Counted from the stretch's first letter, positions 1-9,203 are shown. The stretch is 64,000 nucleotides of DNA from Aeoliella straminimaris (GCF_024054565.1 NZ_JAMXLR010000092.1:620001-684000); one strand, 5' to 3'. Numbers and translations are program-made. The notes: generated by a model from the letters alone, not told the origin.

Positions 1-473
1 AGTTTTGTTTCGTCGGCGACGGTCAGGCCAGCCACGTCTTCGGGCGTTTCGACCAGCACGATGGCCTCTGGCGCTTCGCCCATGGTGCCGACGACTTCGT
101 CGTGTCCTTCGTGCCCAATGAGGAAGATGGTGTAGCCCTGCCTGGCGTACTTGATCGCTTCGAGGTGCACCTTGGTCACCAGCGGACAGGTGGCGTCGAT
201 GGCCGTGAGGTTTCGCTCGCGGGCGGCCTCTCGCACTTCGGGCGAGACGCCGTGGGCCGAAAACAGCAGCGTGGCCCCGTGCGGGACTTCCTCCAGGTGA
301 TCGACGAACTCGACCCCCTTCTCGCGAAAGTGCGTCACCACGTACTTGTTGTGTACGATTTCGTGATACACGTACAGCGGTGGGCCAAACGCTTTGAGGG
401 CGATTTCCAGAGAGTCGATCGCCATGTTCACGCCGGCACAAAATCCGCGCGGGCTGGCAAGAAGAACTTTCAT
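1..473 (-). CDS. ispH: 4-hydroxy-3-methylbut-2-enyl diphosphate reductase, N-terminal part
   Basis: The last enzyme of the MEP (non-mevalonate) isoprenoid pathway, a cytosolic iron-sulfur enzyme that converts HMBPP to IPP and DMAPP. The gene begins with ATG at 473 and runs off the left edge, so only the first 157 codons are present. The protein opens with MKVLLASPRGFCAGV, the family signature, with cluster ligand Cys12. His41 (in HEIVHN), His74 (in SAHGV) and a second cluster cysteine, Cys96 (in DATCPLV), are at the positions known for the E. coli enzyme. The third cysteine would lie beyond the window. The identification is firm. The truncation is only the window edge. Confidence 0.97.
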   Translation of the reverse strand, partial: MKVLLASPRGFCAGVNMAIDSLEIALKAFGPPLYVYHEIVHNKYVVTHFREKGVEFVDHLEEVPHGATLLFSAHGVSPEVREAARERNLTAIDATCPLVTKVHLEAIKYARQGYTIFLIGHEGHDEVVGTMGEAPEAIVLVETPEDVAGLTVADETK

Positions 474-603
474 GGGGCGGTTGTCGTGGTCGTAGTTGCT
501 GTGGACTTATGCAGCATACTTCGCCTGCGTTGAATGCGACAGGGACAAACCGCCGTATTCCAGCCTTGCAATGCTGGGATATTCCAGAATGCCGACGAAC
601 CGA

Positions 604-843
604 CTAGAAGAAGTCTTGATCCGGCAACACATCTTCGGACGAGTTAGCGGGGTCGGCCTGCCCGAACACAACCGGATGGGGACGAGTGCAGCGCGCTTGG
701 CGGGTGCGTTGCTGAGCTACCAGGCGGGCCAGACTTTCGTCAAGCGCTTTGGCAAACTGCCGGTGCGCATTGGGATCGAAGCTCACCGGCTGCAACCACA
801 GCTGAGGAGGAAGATACGAATTGTTGGTCGTGCGATAGGACAT
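604..843 (-). CDS. Small protein of unknown function
   Basis: A 79-residue ORF starting MSYRTTNNSYLPPQLWLQP. I chose the ATG at 843 because GAGGGAGG, a strong Shine-Dalgarno sequence, sits about six bases before it. The ORF is open for 15 further codons upstream. No signal peptide, membrane segment or known domain is visible. The C-terminal half is polar and ends in an acidic tail (EDVLPDQDFF). It stands alone between ispH and the EF-hand gene, all on the minus strand. I do not recognise a family. The ribosome site is the main reason to believe it is translated. Confidence 0.45.
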   Translation of the reverse strand: MSYRTTNNSYLPPQLWLQPVSFDPNAHRQFAKALDESLARLVAQQRTRQARCTRPHPVVFGQADPANSSEDVLPDQDFF

Positions 844-1161
844 CAGGGCCTCCCTCTGCTGTTTCGACCCGGCGGGAACTTTCCGCAACGCTTTGGCCTC
901 CGAGGAGGACTAGGGCGTCACTGACTATTACGCATGACACGCAGTTTTTGTTCCAGGTTCGATGTACCACACCACCTGAATAAAGGGAATGCAGGTTTCC
1001 GAACCGAATCGTAGCCGCCGGACACTTTGTTATTCGCCACACCAAGGCTTTTCTTGGGTGTGTTGCGACTGACTTGCCGCTATGAGAAGAGCGCTGATTA
1101 TCGCCCTGCAATTACAGATGGGGCGGGGGGTTATTCCACAGCTCACATGTGGGTAGACACA
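844..1161. other. Intergenic stretch, nothing recognised
   Basis: About 320 bases between the small ORF and the EF-hand gene. Short ORFs on both strands here have no ribosome site or domain. I see no clear terminator, promoter or repeat. Confidence 0.4.
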
Positions 1162-1995
1162 CTATTCGCCGGCCGTGTTCGACATCATGCGCCGGATTCG
1201 CAAGGCGCGAGCCGATAGACCCATGTACTCCTGCTGGCTCAGTTGGCCATCGCCATCCCGGTCGCCAGCGCGGAAGAAACGAATCCAACGACCGGCGCCC
1301 TCCTCGGGGATTTCGTCCCGCTGCAGTTTGCCATCCTTGTTCGTGTCGAACAGTTCAAACAGCGCGAGCGCACCCTGCCGAGTGCGCATGGATTCTTCAC
1401 GCCGCGGGCTGTTCGAGAATCGCATCGCCTGATCGCCCTGCTGACGGTCGAACTTTTTGAGTTCTCGCTCGACGTCCAAGTCCAAACGTCGTACGTTGCG
1501 CTGCGCCAGGCCGCGTAGTCGTTGTCCGCCGCGGGCGAGCTCGAGCGTGTTGATACGGCCGTCGTTGTTGCGGTCGAAGCCGTCGACAATCTGTTCGAAC
1601 GTTCGCTTTAGTTCAGCGGGCGCCTCCTCTTTGGTCAGCACACCGTCGGTGTTGACGTCGAGCTTGAGCAGCAGCAGGCGAATCTCGTCAGCGCCGGGCA
1701 TTTCGGTCGATTGCTGTTCCTCGATGGGCTTGGCGGGTCGGCGAGGGCGCGTGGCTGCACGCCACTCCTTCTCCGTCAGTTGACCGTCGCCATTCGAGTC
1801 GCCCTGGCGCACCAACCGCGCAAACAGCCGTGCTTGGTTATCGGGCAGCTCGCGGGTGGTCAGCAGGCCGTCGCCGGTTGTGTCGAGTCGGGCGAAAAGG
1901 CCCTGGTCCGCCACGCGGACGTCGTCCGCTGCCGCGGCGCATGCAGCGGGCAGCATTGCGATGCAACTAATGAGCACTTGCCAGCGACGCACCAT
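1162..1995 (-). CDS. Secreted EF-hand protein with six calcium loops
   Basis: A 277-residue exported protein. Residues 1-23 form a signal peptide (hydrophobic core VLISCIAMLPAACAAAA). Six canonical 12-residue EF-hand loops follow, at about 38-49 (DTTGDGLLTTRE), 66-77, 113-124, 141-152, 216-227 and 244-255. All have Asp at position 1, Gly at 6 and Glu at 12. They form a first block of four and a last pair, separated by a charged stretch (about 153-215) with many Arg and Asp. The start ATG is preceded by GGGAGAGA. Such periplasmic calcium-binding proteins are common in planctomycetes, but their role is mostly unknown. The gene is monocistronic here. Confidence 0.9.
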   Translation of the reverse strand: MVRRWQVLISCIAMLPAACAAAADDVRVADQGLFARLDTTGDGLLTTRELPDNQARLFARLVRQGDSNGDGQLTEKEWRAATRPRRPAKPIEEQQSTEMPGADEIRLLLLKLDVNTDGVLTKEEAPAELKRTFEQIVDGFDRNNDGRINTLELARGGQRLRGLAQRNVRRLDLDVERELKKFDRQQGDQAMRFSNSPRREESMRTRQGALALFELFDTNKDGKLQRDEIPEEGAGRWIRFFRAGDRDGDGQLSQQEYMGLSARALRIRRMMSNTAGE

Positions 1996-2470
1996 GGTCT
2001 ATCTCTCCCAAATAGCCCCAACAATCGGACTCAGTCGTCCCAACGGTTCCAACCCCAACCATTGCTAGCGGTTCCGGCGAGGCATGCTGTGCTTTTGCCA
2101 TCTGGCTAACCGCTGCGCTGTTTTTTCGCCTCATCCGCATGATACTCGGCCGGCGTAGTACCCGCAAAGCTCTTACACACGGTACCTTAGGCGTGATTAT
2201 GACCCACGGGGGAAAGTTCCATTTAGCTGCTAGCACCGCCGATGAAACTACTGGCGAGGCAGTGCACCACGATGGGCCGCCCGCCGCTACTCGTCCCTCG
2301 CGTCCCCCTCTGCGAACCCGAGAGCAAGACACCACGTAATACGACCTGACAGCCCGTTCGCACTATGGAATGGCGAATTGCGAAGCGTCAGGTTGCCCTT
2401 GACCCAACACTGAGAAAGCTTTAGAAATTGGCCGCGAACGGACGCACTTTGGCCGCGGGAAAAACTCATC
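1996..2470. other. Divergent intergenic region before the FlgM-like gene
   Basis: About 475 bases between the minus-strand EF-hand gene and the plus-strand FlgM-like gene, so it should hold promoters for both. A candidate plus-strand promoter is listed separately. A 66-codon plus-strand ORF at 2139-2339 has no ribosome site or recognisable feature and I do not count it as a gene. Confidence 0.4.
2399..2427 (+). promoter_or_regulatory. Candidate sigma-70 type promoter for the FlgM-like gene
   Basis: TTGACC at 2399-2404, a 17-base spacer, then TAGAAA at 2422-2427, about 44 bases before the ATG at 2471. No convincing sigma-28 promoter (TAAA and GCCGATAA boxes) is seen, although one would be expected for a classical flgM. 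Confidence 0.4.
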
Positions 2471-2749
2471 ATGCAAATCAACGGCACCCATCAAATCCAC
2501 GGCACACAGGCCCTCAACGGCCCGCATTTCAACAATCGGCCCCAGCAGGCCACTAGCGCGGCATCTTCGCAACCGGTCGATCAACTCGACCTGTCGCCGG
2601 CTGCCTTGGCCGCTTCGGAATCCTCTGGCAGCGATGGCATTCGCACCGACTTGGTGGCGCAGCTTCGCCAGCAGATCGCCAGCGGAACCTACGACACGGC
2701 CGATAAACTGGAATCGGCGGTCGACCGCCTGTTTGACTCGCTGGGGTAA
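2471..2749 (+). CDS. FlgM-like anti-sigma factor (sigma-28 type)
   Basis: A 92-residue polar protein. The first about 50 residues are low in hydrophobics and probably disordered (Asn, Gln, His, Ser). A DQLDLSPAALAA segment resembles the region before the FlgM core. The C-terminus (RTDLVAQLRQQIASGTYDT, then a helix ending LFDSLG) matches the C-terminal pattern of FlgM, where two helices hold the sigma factor FliA (established for the family). No flagellar gene lies nearby, so it is an orphan. The next gene begins 23 bases downstream and is probably co-transcribed. Assignment is by the C-terminal motif only. Confidence 0.6.
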   Translation: MQINGTHQIHGTQALNGPHFNNRPQQATSAASSQPVDQLDLSPAALAASESSGSDGIRTDLVAQLRQQIASGTYDTADKLESAVDRLFDSLG

Positions 2750-2772
2750 CCATCGAAGCCTGAGGAGCGAGC

Positions 2773-3147
2773 ATGCGATATCGCCTGCGGACTCTGCTCC
2801 TTGTGGCCACGGTTTGTTGTTTTGCGCTCGGCTTTTGGATTTCCTGGCCCCAGCATACGGCTCGGCGTTTCGAGCAAGCGCTGTGTACAAGCGACTTGGA
2901 TTTAATTCAGTCGCTGCTCGCCGAGGGCAATGTCGCCGGACCGCCCATCACCAAGACGATCGCCGCCAAAGCCGACTTCAACATCGAGCCCCAACCTCCC
3001 ACGCTGCGAGAATATGCGACGGGGCGCCGTCAGTACACGCTCAAAACACCCTACGGATGGTGCGACTTCACCGTACGCAGGGGGCGGCTATCGGAGTTGC
3101 GCGACCGCTACTTCTATGGTGGTGTGGAACTCGTTTTTGTGTTTTGA
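2773..3147 (+). CDS. Small membrane-anchored protein of unknown function
   Basis: A 124-residue protein with one N-terminal hydrophobic segment (about 6-24, RTLLLVATVCCFALGFWIS) preceded by Arg residues, so it is an anchored or exported protein with the rest outside. The opening MRYRLRTLLL is a recurring N-terminus among planctomycete hypothetical proteins. The remainder is short, with no known domain. AGGAG five bases before the ATG supports the start. It lies 23 bases after the FlgM-like gene and probably shares its transcript. Function unknown. Confidence 0.65.
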   Translation: MRYRLRTLLLVATVCCFALGFWISWPQHTARRFEQALCTSDLDLIQSLLAEGNVAGPPITKTIAAKADFNIEPQPPTLREYATGRRQYTLKTPYGWCDFTVRRGRLSELRDRYFYGGVELVFVF

Positions 3148-3393
3148 GTCTGTTTGTCTCCTTGCGCCCAGTCGCTACGCCCCCAAACAATTTCACATCC
3201 GCCCCTGTTTTTAAAGTTTCGTCCACAAAACCCAGGCGTTCTCTTGTCGGTTGTTCGTCGGCACTGGTCCGCGTAAAATAGGGATCAGCCGGAAGGCCAT
3301 TCGATTGGCGACCACTCCTTGAAGGCGAGTCACCCGTTGAAGTTGCTCCGCCAGTGGTCTGGTGGCCTTCGATTCGTCATCTACTCCCATCAT

Positions 3394-3894
3394 ATGGCCA
3401 ACGAATTCGCTCTTGAATCGATCGAAGTATCCTCGTCGCCGCGAGAGCGGTTCGTCGAGTATTTGCAGAGCCGTGGCAAGCGTGTCACGCAGCAGCGGCT
3501 GCAAATTGTCGATCACATCTTCGAGCGACACGACCACTTCGACGCCGACGAGTTAATCGCCAGCCTGGGCCAACTCGACGGGCAGAAGATCAGTCGCGCG
3601 ACCGTTTATCGTACGCTCGACGAAATGGTCGACGCCGGACTGCTGAAGGCCATGACGCTCACCGGCCGGCGAGTCTACGAGCACGACTATGGCTACCCGC
3701 AGCACGATCACCTGCACTGCAAGAAGTGCGACAAGCTGATCGAGTTTGCCAGCGACGAACTGGTGGCGCTCCGCGACGCGGTCGCCCGCGAGAATGGTTT
3801 CCGCGTCACCGGCCACCGCCTGATCATCACCGGCATCTGTGCCGACTGTCAGAAGAAACAAAACCGCGCCAAGTCGCCGCTGGACTTGATCTGA
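3394..3894 (+). CDS. fur: Fur-family transcriptional regulator
   Basis: A cytosolic dimeric metal-sensing repressor of 166 residues. The N-terminal winged helix includes GKRVTQQRLQIVDHI and the recognition segment KISRATVYRTLDEM (about 65-78). The dimerisation half carries the metal site HDHLHC (104-109) followed by KKC, giving C109-x2-C112. A second pair, C149-x2-C152 (CADC), completes the structural zinc site of the family. The start is the ATG at 3394. An in-frame TTG 75 bases upstream would add residues not typical of the family. Whether it senses iron (Fur), peroxide (PerR) or zinc (Zur) cannot be settled from sequence. The gene is convergent with the large toroid gene, 52 bases away. 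Confidence 0.92.
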   Translation: MANEFALESIEVSSSPRERFVEYLQSRGKRVTQQRLQIVDHIFERHDHFDADELIASLGQLDGQKISRATVYRTLDEMVDAGLLKAMTLTGRRVYEHDYGYPQHDHLHCKKCDKLIEFASDELVALRDAVARENGFRVTGHRLIITGICADCQKKQNRAKSPLDLI

Positions 3895-3946
3895 GACGCG
3901 TCGGTTTTCCATCGCCGCTCGCACACCTGCGGCTGCGAATCTCGCA

Positions 3947-6900
3947 CTACTTCCCCGTCATCTCATACAGTGGCAGGTGCCGGTAGCTCACTTCCAGCGA
4001 CAGCAGGTTCAGGCATGTCACGTACAGCCGCCCGGCGTGGTTGGCCCACATGTCGGGCACCGGCTTCTGGGGATTCCAACTACCGGCCAGCGGGCCTTCT
4101 TGAGTTTGATGGTCGACCAGCAGTGGGTGCAGGTGCTCGTGCCACTGCTGCCAGTAGTCGCCACCCATGTGGAACATCACCTGCGTGGCATAGTACCAAT
4201 AGTAGGTGTCGCGCTGGGGGTTGTTGGGAGTGCCGACTGGTGCCTGCCGGAATTCGCCGGTCTGGGTGGGCAGATTCTCGCGGAGGTGATCGGCACCCCG
4301 CTGCATGAGCTTCGAATCGCGGTTGGTGCCCAGGTACAACTGCATCAGCATGCCCACCGAAGTCATCACGGTGCTGGGCTTGTTATAGTGCTGCATGCCA
4401 GCGCGGTTGCTGGTGAGGTAGGGATTGTAGCAGTACAGTTCCTCGCCACCGGCCGTTTGGCGGCACTCTTCGACGAACTTTCGCACTCGCTCGTAGGTTC
4501 GCTTGTTCACCGCGAGGCCGGCCAGTTCGCCGCTTCGCATCGCCATGACTTGCCAGCCGGTAACGGACAAATCGCTGTTGAGCCCCTCGGTATATCGCCA
4601 GCCGTTGTACTGTGGGTGTTGCGTCCGCGTGATGTAGTCGATCGCGGCCTGGGCGGGGGCTCGCAGTTCGGGATCGCCCGTCATGCCGTACGCCTCGCAC
4701 AGCGCCAGGGCGGCGATGCCGTGGCTGTAGAATCGCGTGGCTCGCGGACCGGGCAGATCGCGTTCGGGAAAGATGTCGCCTTCGGCCGATTGCTGCTGAA
4801 TCAGGTAGTCGAGTCCCCGTTGCACCACGGCCTGGTACTTGTCGTCGTAGTGGTCGTAGCCGCCCCCCAGAAACGCCAGCAGAGCCAGCCCGGTCGCTGC
4901 CCCGTCGGCCTGAATGCTGGGCAGTTCTTCGTCGTCGATCGGCAGGTTGCCAAACTCGCCCAACGACCAGCTACCATCCTGCTGTTGCACTCGGGCCAGG
5001 AACTCCAGCCCCAATTCAATGGCGGCTTCGGTTTTGGGCCGCGGATCGTCGGGATTGGTAATCGGGGCCGAATCGATGCGATCGGTCCGCGCGGCAAATG
5101 CCGGTGCGGGATTGCGTTTGCGACCTGGCGGGGTGAGCTGTCCACCTTCGCTGCGATTGGCGAACCGGCTGGGTGTCATCCGCAGCGCAGGCGTTTGTCG
5201 GCGGGCGATGCGTTGGGGAATGCCCGCGTCGAAGGTTGGTTCGCTGGCCAGACCGCCTGAGCCAACCTCTGCCGGCATTAGGGTCGATCGCTTGGGGGCA
5301 ACGTCGGTCGTGCTGGAGGTGGCTGGCGCCGGCGCCGAAGTGGGGGCCTCCATCATGTCGACCGACAATGGAGTGACCAGCGCCACCGAAACCGGGTCGA
5401 GCGCTGCGGCAGCCGCTGCTGCGGGACTGGCCGCGGTCGCTACGCCCTGTGGAGCCACTTGGCCGGTTGCGGCGGCAATGCTTGGTCCGCCCAGCGTGCC
5501 TCGCTCGTCACGCGTGCGGGCAATCGAGCCGCCCGCACGGGGCGGAGGTGTGCCCACTTCGGTGGCCGAGGCGGGGGGGCCGACGCTGGGTGGCGCTGCG
5601 CCACCGCCGGACGTGGCGCCCGTTGGTGCCCGGGATTGGGCCAGGCGTGGGACGTCCGCTTCGCTGGGCCGCCCGCTGATCGATGGGGCCGGCGCACCGC
5701 CGACTTGTTGATCCTGCCGCGCGACGGCCGAGGCCGACGGTGCAGCGCTCGTCGCCGCCGGGGCCGATACTACGCCAGTAGCCGAAGGCGACATGGCAGC
5801 TTGCGAGCGTCGCCGGGGGCCGAGTCCGCTGTTGGTTTCTGGGGCCCGCATCGCCAGGCGTCCGCCGCTCGAACCCCGTCCACTGCCCCGCTCGGGTGTG
5901 ATCTGCGGGGGACCAGTATCGAACTCCGCTTCGCCCTGGGCAGCCGTGATGTCGCCCAGTGAGACGTTGGAGAACTTGCGTTCGACCGCCGCACTGCTGC
6001 TGGCGCTAATGTTGTCGGGCGTTGTCGACCCGGCGACTTCGGCATCGGGCACCGGCATGGCCATGAGCGTCGAAGTGGGGCTGGCCGCGCTGGCCCGTGC
6101 ACGAGCCACTTCAGCCACTGGATTGGGCGACAGGGCCGGACCGCGTTCGGTTTGGGTGCTGCGACGACGGTCGGCCGCGGCCGACGAGAAAGGTGCCGAA
6201 TAGGTGGGGGCCGCCGGCGCGTCGTTCAGCGAGTTCAGCCCCTCGCCCTGCATGCCGGTGCCACCGCGCGAATCAGCAAGCACTCGCGGTGCGGGGCTGG
6301 TTGAAGACTGGCGAGTCGTCTCCCTGGGAACCGCAGCCACCAAAGGTTCGGGCGTGGTGTCTGTTTCCGCCAGAGTAGCTTCGGTGGGAGTGGTCGAAGT
6401 TTGCTGACTCGGTTGCGGTGTCTCGGCCACCAGCGTCGATTCTCGCCGTCGATTGGGCGTCTCGGTGGGCATGGCCGTGGCCAGTTCCTCCGCTTCGGCT
6501 TCGATCGCCTCCTCCAGGGTGGGGTTTGTCGCCTGTTGTTTGCTGATCGAAGCGGCAATCGGTTCCACCGGTCGCTCCGTGTCGGTGGCGGTTCGCGTCA
6601 CTTCGGCAGGACGTTGCGATTCGGGCGTGCGGGAGATGGCTTCGGCGACGCTCACGGCCGTGCGGCGATCGAGTGGCGTGGGCGCTGCCGCCAGGGGCAT
6701 CTCCGGCTCGCGGGTGTCGCGGCGTGCTACGGCCGTTGGTGGTGCGTTGCGTTGTTGCTGCGGCTCGGGGACGTCTTGCGTGGCAGCGGTGGGGGTCCTG
6801 GGCCGCTCGAGCCGCGATGGCTCGGCCGCCACGCGGGTGGTCTCTGGCGTGGTCACCCGCGGCGCCACTTCGGCCACGGCTGGCTCGGGTACCTCAGCTG

Positions 6901-7798
6901 GCGAAACCGGCCGGCGTGGCGTGGGAGGAGTCTGGGCCACCCGCGGCGCATTGCTGTTTCGCTGCCGCTGGGTGACTCGCGTAGGCGGTTGCGGTGAGAC
7001 CTCCTGAGGCTCGTTGGGCGTGGGGGCCTCGCGCGGCTGACTTTCGGCCTTGGCCATCTGGGCCGCGGGCGCCGGCTCGGCCGTGGCGGCGGAGGCCAGT
7101 TCCTTCGGCCGCGTGATGGGCCGTGGCGCGGTGGTCGCCAGCGTGGCCGTTTCGCTCTGACGGCTGCGCTCGCCGGGCGATTTGGCCCGATGGGTCATCG
7201 CGGTACGCGGACGTCGCTCCACCAGCGACTGCGGTGCCTCGCTGCTGGCGAGTTCGGGCGGGTCGGGCAACTCTTTGGCATCGGTCGGTGGCGACGCCTT
7301 GGCCTGGCTGGTTTGGGGCTGCTGTTGCTGAGCCAGGTGATCGGTTGGCACCGGCTTCTCGACTGCTGGCTGCTGCTCTTCGCTGGGCCGCACCACTTCC
7401 ACCAGCTTGGGGGTTTCCTCGGGCTCGACCACCACCTGTTCGACCAGGGCCACTTCTGGTTCGGTCAGCAGGAATGTCAGGTGGGCAAACACCAGCAGCA
7501 GCGCGGCCAGGGTGTGCACAACCAGGCTGATGGCCACGCCCAACCGCAACCGGTTGGCCATCCAGCGACCAGGCGTGGCGGCCGCCCAGGCCAACAGGCC
7601 CCAGGTGGCCAGCATGCCCAGCAGTCGAACCCAGCCGTTGTGCAGTAGTCGCGGATCGTTGAACCCACCCAGCGATACGATCAACACCGTTACCAGCACC
7701 GCCCATACCACCAGCGCCATTTGCACGGTGCTGGCGCGGTCGTCCAGCGCGTTGGACACCGGGCGAGGCAGTTTGCGGATGTGTCGTTGGGTAGGCAT
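3947..7798 (-). CDS. Giant membrane protein: TonB-like layout with C-terminal prenyltransferase-like toroid
   Basis: A 1283-residue protein. Three hydrophobic segments lie at about 27-43, 57-74 and 86-111. From about 112 to 920 the chain is a low-complexity linker rich in Pro, Ala, Thr, Ser, Glu and Arg, with PEPEETPK-like stretches just after the membrane as in TonB. From about 923 to the end is a prenyltransferase/squalene-oxidase type alpha/alpha toroid, with repeats such as GLEFLARVQQQDGSW, GLDYLIQQQSAEGD and YNGWRYTEG. No cyclase DXDD motif is evident, so enzymatic activity is doubtful. It is the last gene of an operon after ExbD/TolR-like, ExbB/TolQ-like and TPR genes, the place where TolA or TonB would be expected. 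I infer an envelope-spanning partner of the proton channel. Function unproven. Confidence 0.85.
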   Translation of the reverse strand: MPTQRHIRKLPRPVSNALDDRASTVQMALVVWAVLVTVLIVSLGGFNDPRLLHNGWVRLLGMLATWGLLAWAAATPGRWMANRLRLGVAISLVVHTLAALLLVFAHLTFLLTEPEVALVEQVVVEPEETPKLVEVVRPSEEQQPAVEKPVPTDHLAQQQQPQTSQAKASPPTDAKELPDPPELASSEAPQSLVERRPRTAMTHRAKSPGERSRQSETATLATTAPRPITRPKELASAATAEPAPAAQMAKAESQPREAPTPNEPQEVSPQPPTRVTQRQRNSNAPRVAQTPPTPRRPVSPAEVPEPAVAEVAPRVTTPETTRVAAEPSRLERPRTPTAATQDVPEPQQQRNAPPTAVARRDTREPEMPLAAAPTPLDRRTAVSVAEAISRTPESQRPAEVTRTATDTERPVEPIAASISKQQATNPTLEEAIEAEAEELATAMPTETPNRRRESTLVAETPQPSQQTSTTPTEATLAETDTTPEPLVAAVPRETTRQSSTSPAPRVLADSRGGTGMQGEGLNSLNDAPAAPTYSAPFSSAAADRRRSTQTERGPALSPNPVAEVARARASAASPTSTLMAMPVPDAEVAGSTTPDNISASSSAAVERKFSNVSLGDITAAQGEAEFDTGPPQITPERGSGRGSSGGRLAMRAPETNSGLGPRRRSQAAMSPSATGVVSAPAATSAAPSASAVARQDQQVGGAPAPSISGRPSEADVPRLAQSRAPTGATSGGGAAPPSVGPPASATEVGTPPPRAGGSIARTRDERGTLGGPSIAAATGQVAPQGVATAASPAAAAAAALDPVSVALVTPLSVDMMEAPTSAPAPATSSTTDVAPKRSTLMPAEVGSGGLASEPTFDAGIPQRIARRQTPALRMTPSRFANRSEGGQLTPPGRKRNPAPAFAARTDRIDSAPITNPDDPRPKTEAAIELGLEFLARVQQQDGSWSLGEFGNLPIDDEELPSIQADGAATGLALLAFLGGGYDHYDDKYQAVVQRGLDYLIQQQSAEGDIFPERDLPGPRATRFYSHGIAALALCEAYGMTGDPELRAPAQAAIDYITRTQHPQYNGWRYTEGLNSDLSVTGWQVMAMRSGELAGLAVNKRTYERVRKFVEECRQTAGGEELYCYNPYLTSNRAGMQHYNKPSTVMTSVGMLMQLYLGTNRDSKLMQRGADHLRENLPTQTGEFRQAPVGTPNNPQRDTYYWYYATQVMFHMGGDYWQQWHEHLHPLLVDHQTQEGPLAGSWNPQKPVPDMWANHAGRLYVTCLNLLSLEVSYRHLPLYEMTGK

Positions 7799-7864
7799 GG
7801 GGGGCTGTCGGCTATTGGCTTTCAGCTATCGGCCGGAGTGGGCGTCCTGCCAGCAGCGCGAGGG

Positions 7865-8272
7865 CTATTCAGTGGCGATCGTGTAGTCGCGAATGTTGGC
7901 CTGGTTGCACGCATTCATCACGGTCACCAGGTGCGTGGTCCGCGATTCCTCGTCGGCGCGGATCTTCACCCGCTGCTTTCCGGGGTTGTTCTCGTACAGG
8001 CTCTTCAGTTCGTTCTCCAGGCTCGAAGCCGAGTACTGTTTGCCATCGAGAAAGTACTCGCCAGTGGGCGTGATCGTGACGAAGATCTCTTTGCCGGGGA
8101 AGATGGTCGGTTCGGCGGCGCTGGCCTTCGGCAGGTTGACGGCCATGTCTCGTTCTTCTTCTTCGAATCGCGTGGTGACCAAGAAGAAGATCAGCAGCAG
8201 GAACACCACGTCGATCAGTGGAGTCAAACTGAGTGAGCTACCGGACAGGCCTTTTTTGATTTGAACAGGCAT
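7865..8272 (-). CDS. ExbD/TolR-family proton-channel subunit
   Basis: A 135-residue inner-membrane protein with a short cytoplasmic N-terminus (MPVQIKKGLSGSS), one membrane helix at about 18-33 (PLIDVVFLLLIFFLVT) and a periplasmic domain. Asp21 in LTPLIDVVFLLLIFF is the conserved channel residue of ExbD, TolR and MotB-type partners that carries protons (established for the family). It follows the ExbB/TolQ-like gene by 52 bases and precedes the giant toroid gene by 66 bases, all on the same strand. Those 66 bases contain an imperfect direct repeat around GGCTAT. Family firm; whether it serves a Tol-like or Ton-like system is inferred from context. Confidence 0.93.
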   Translation of the reverse strand: MPVQIKKGLSGSSLSLTPLIDVVFLLLIFFLVTTRFEEEERDMAVNLPKASAAEPTIFPGKEIFVTITPTGEYFLDGKQYSASSLENELKSLYENNPGKQRVKIRADEESRTTHLVTVMNACNQANIRDYTIATE

Positions 8273-8324
8273 CGTAGGGAATGACCAATGATGGAGTGAT
8301 CAACGACGGTGCGTCGCAGGCTGA

Positions 8325-9203
8325 CTAGCTGGCGGGACGTGGGGTCGCGTGGTGGGGCGCACTGGCGACGTTGCCGTTGGTGGGCTCGGACTCGAGGCGC
8401 TGCTTGTCCAGTCGCAACTTGCCTTCGTAGCGTTCCACCTGTGGCAACAGCGAGGCCGCCAGGTTTTCCACCTCGCGCAACATCCGCAGGATGCGGCCTT
8501 CGAAGTAGTGCGCCAGTACTGCTGCGGGAATCGCCACGGCCAGGCCAGCAAACGTGGTAACCAGTGCGACGTAGATGCCCTGGGCCAGGGCTTCGCCTTT
8601 GTTCGATGCATCCGGCAGGTTGGCGGTGACGAAGAACGCCTGGATCATTCCCCACACAGTGCCGAGCAGCCCCAGCAGCGGGGTAACGGTGGCCGCCAGG
8701 TTTAGCGTGCGAACGTTCGAGTACAGCGAGTCGCTCTCCGCCTGGCAGGCGTTGGCCACCGTGGCTTCGACTTCGGCGTGCGGACGACCGACCTTTAGCA
8801 GCATGGCCCGCACCACACGGGCGGCGGAGCTCGGGTAGCGCTGGCACAGCTTGTAGGCCTGGCGGGGATCGAACACGCTCGACTCGGCCAATCGTCCCAG
8901 TTCGGTAACCAAGCCACTCGGCACGATGCGCGACTCGCGTAGCCCCATCATGCGTTCGACGCCAATGGCCACCACCAGGATGGACATCAGCACGATGGGC
9001 GCCATGAGCCAGCCGCCCTTCATCAGCAAATCGAACAGCTGCACCGAGGGGATGTTGGTAGGCGGCGCGGCATCGGCAACCTGGGTGTCGGTGGGGGTGG
9101 CGAGCACCACGTCGGCGCGATCTTCCGAAGGGCTTTCTTGTGCCCAGCAGGACGGGCCAACGCATGCCAGCAACATACTGGCGGCAATCAAATAAGATTT
9201 CAT
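8325..9203 (-). CDS. ExbB/TolQ/MotA-family proton-channel protein
   Basis: A 292-residue inner-membrane protein. The start chosen is the ATG at 9203, giving a clear signal-type N-terminus (MKSYLIAASMLLACVGPSCWAQ). The open frame upstream only offers a TTG. A linker follows, then a first membrane helix (GGWLMAPIVLMSILVVAIGVE), a large cytoplasmic loop, and two C-terminal helices including LNLAATVTPLLGLLGTVWGMIQAF and ALVTTFAGLAVAIPAAVLA, the signature of the MotA/TolQ/ExbB family. It forms the stator with the downstream ExbD-like subunit and uses the proton gradient. The N-terminal leader extension is common in planctomycete and other non-proteobacterial ExbB proteins. Confidence 0.93.
   Translation of the reverse strand: MKSYLIAASMLLACVGPSCWAQESPSEDRADVVLATPTDTQVADAAPPTNIPSVQLFDLLMKGGWLMAPIVLMSILVVAIGVERMMGLRESRIVPSGLVTELGRLAESSVFDPRQAYKLCQRYPSSAARVVRAMLLKVGRPHAEVEATVANACQAESDSLYSNVRTLNLAATVTPLLGLLGTVWGMIQAFFVTANLPDASNKGEALAQGIYVALVTTFAGLAVAIPAAVLAHYFEGRILRMLREVENLAASLLPQVERYEGKLRLDKQRLESEPTNGNVASAPHHATPRPAS

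Noticed and set aside
2139..2339. 66-codon ORF in the EF-hand/FlgM intergenic region.
   Set aside because: No ribosome site, no family, and an Arg/Thr/Pro-rich random-looking translation.
3977..5260. Plus-strand frame opposite the toroid domain of the giant protein.
   Set aside because: Antisense shadow. The minus strand shows clear repeated toroid motifs.
7806..7833. Imperfect direct repeat around GGCTAT between ExbD and the giant gene.
   Set aside because: Too short and imperfect to call an element, although similar wording (GCTAGCGGCTA) occurs at 21769 and near the right edge.
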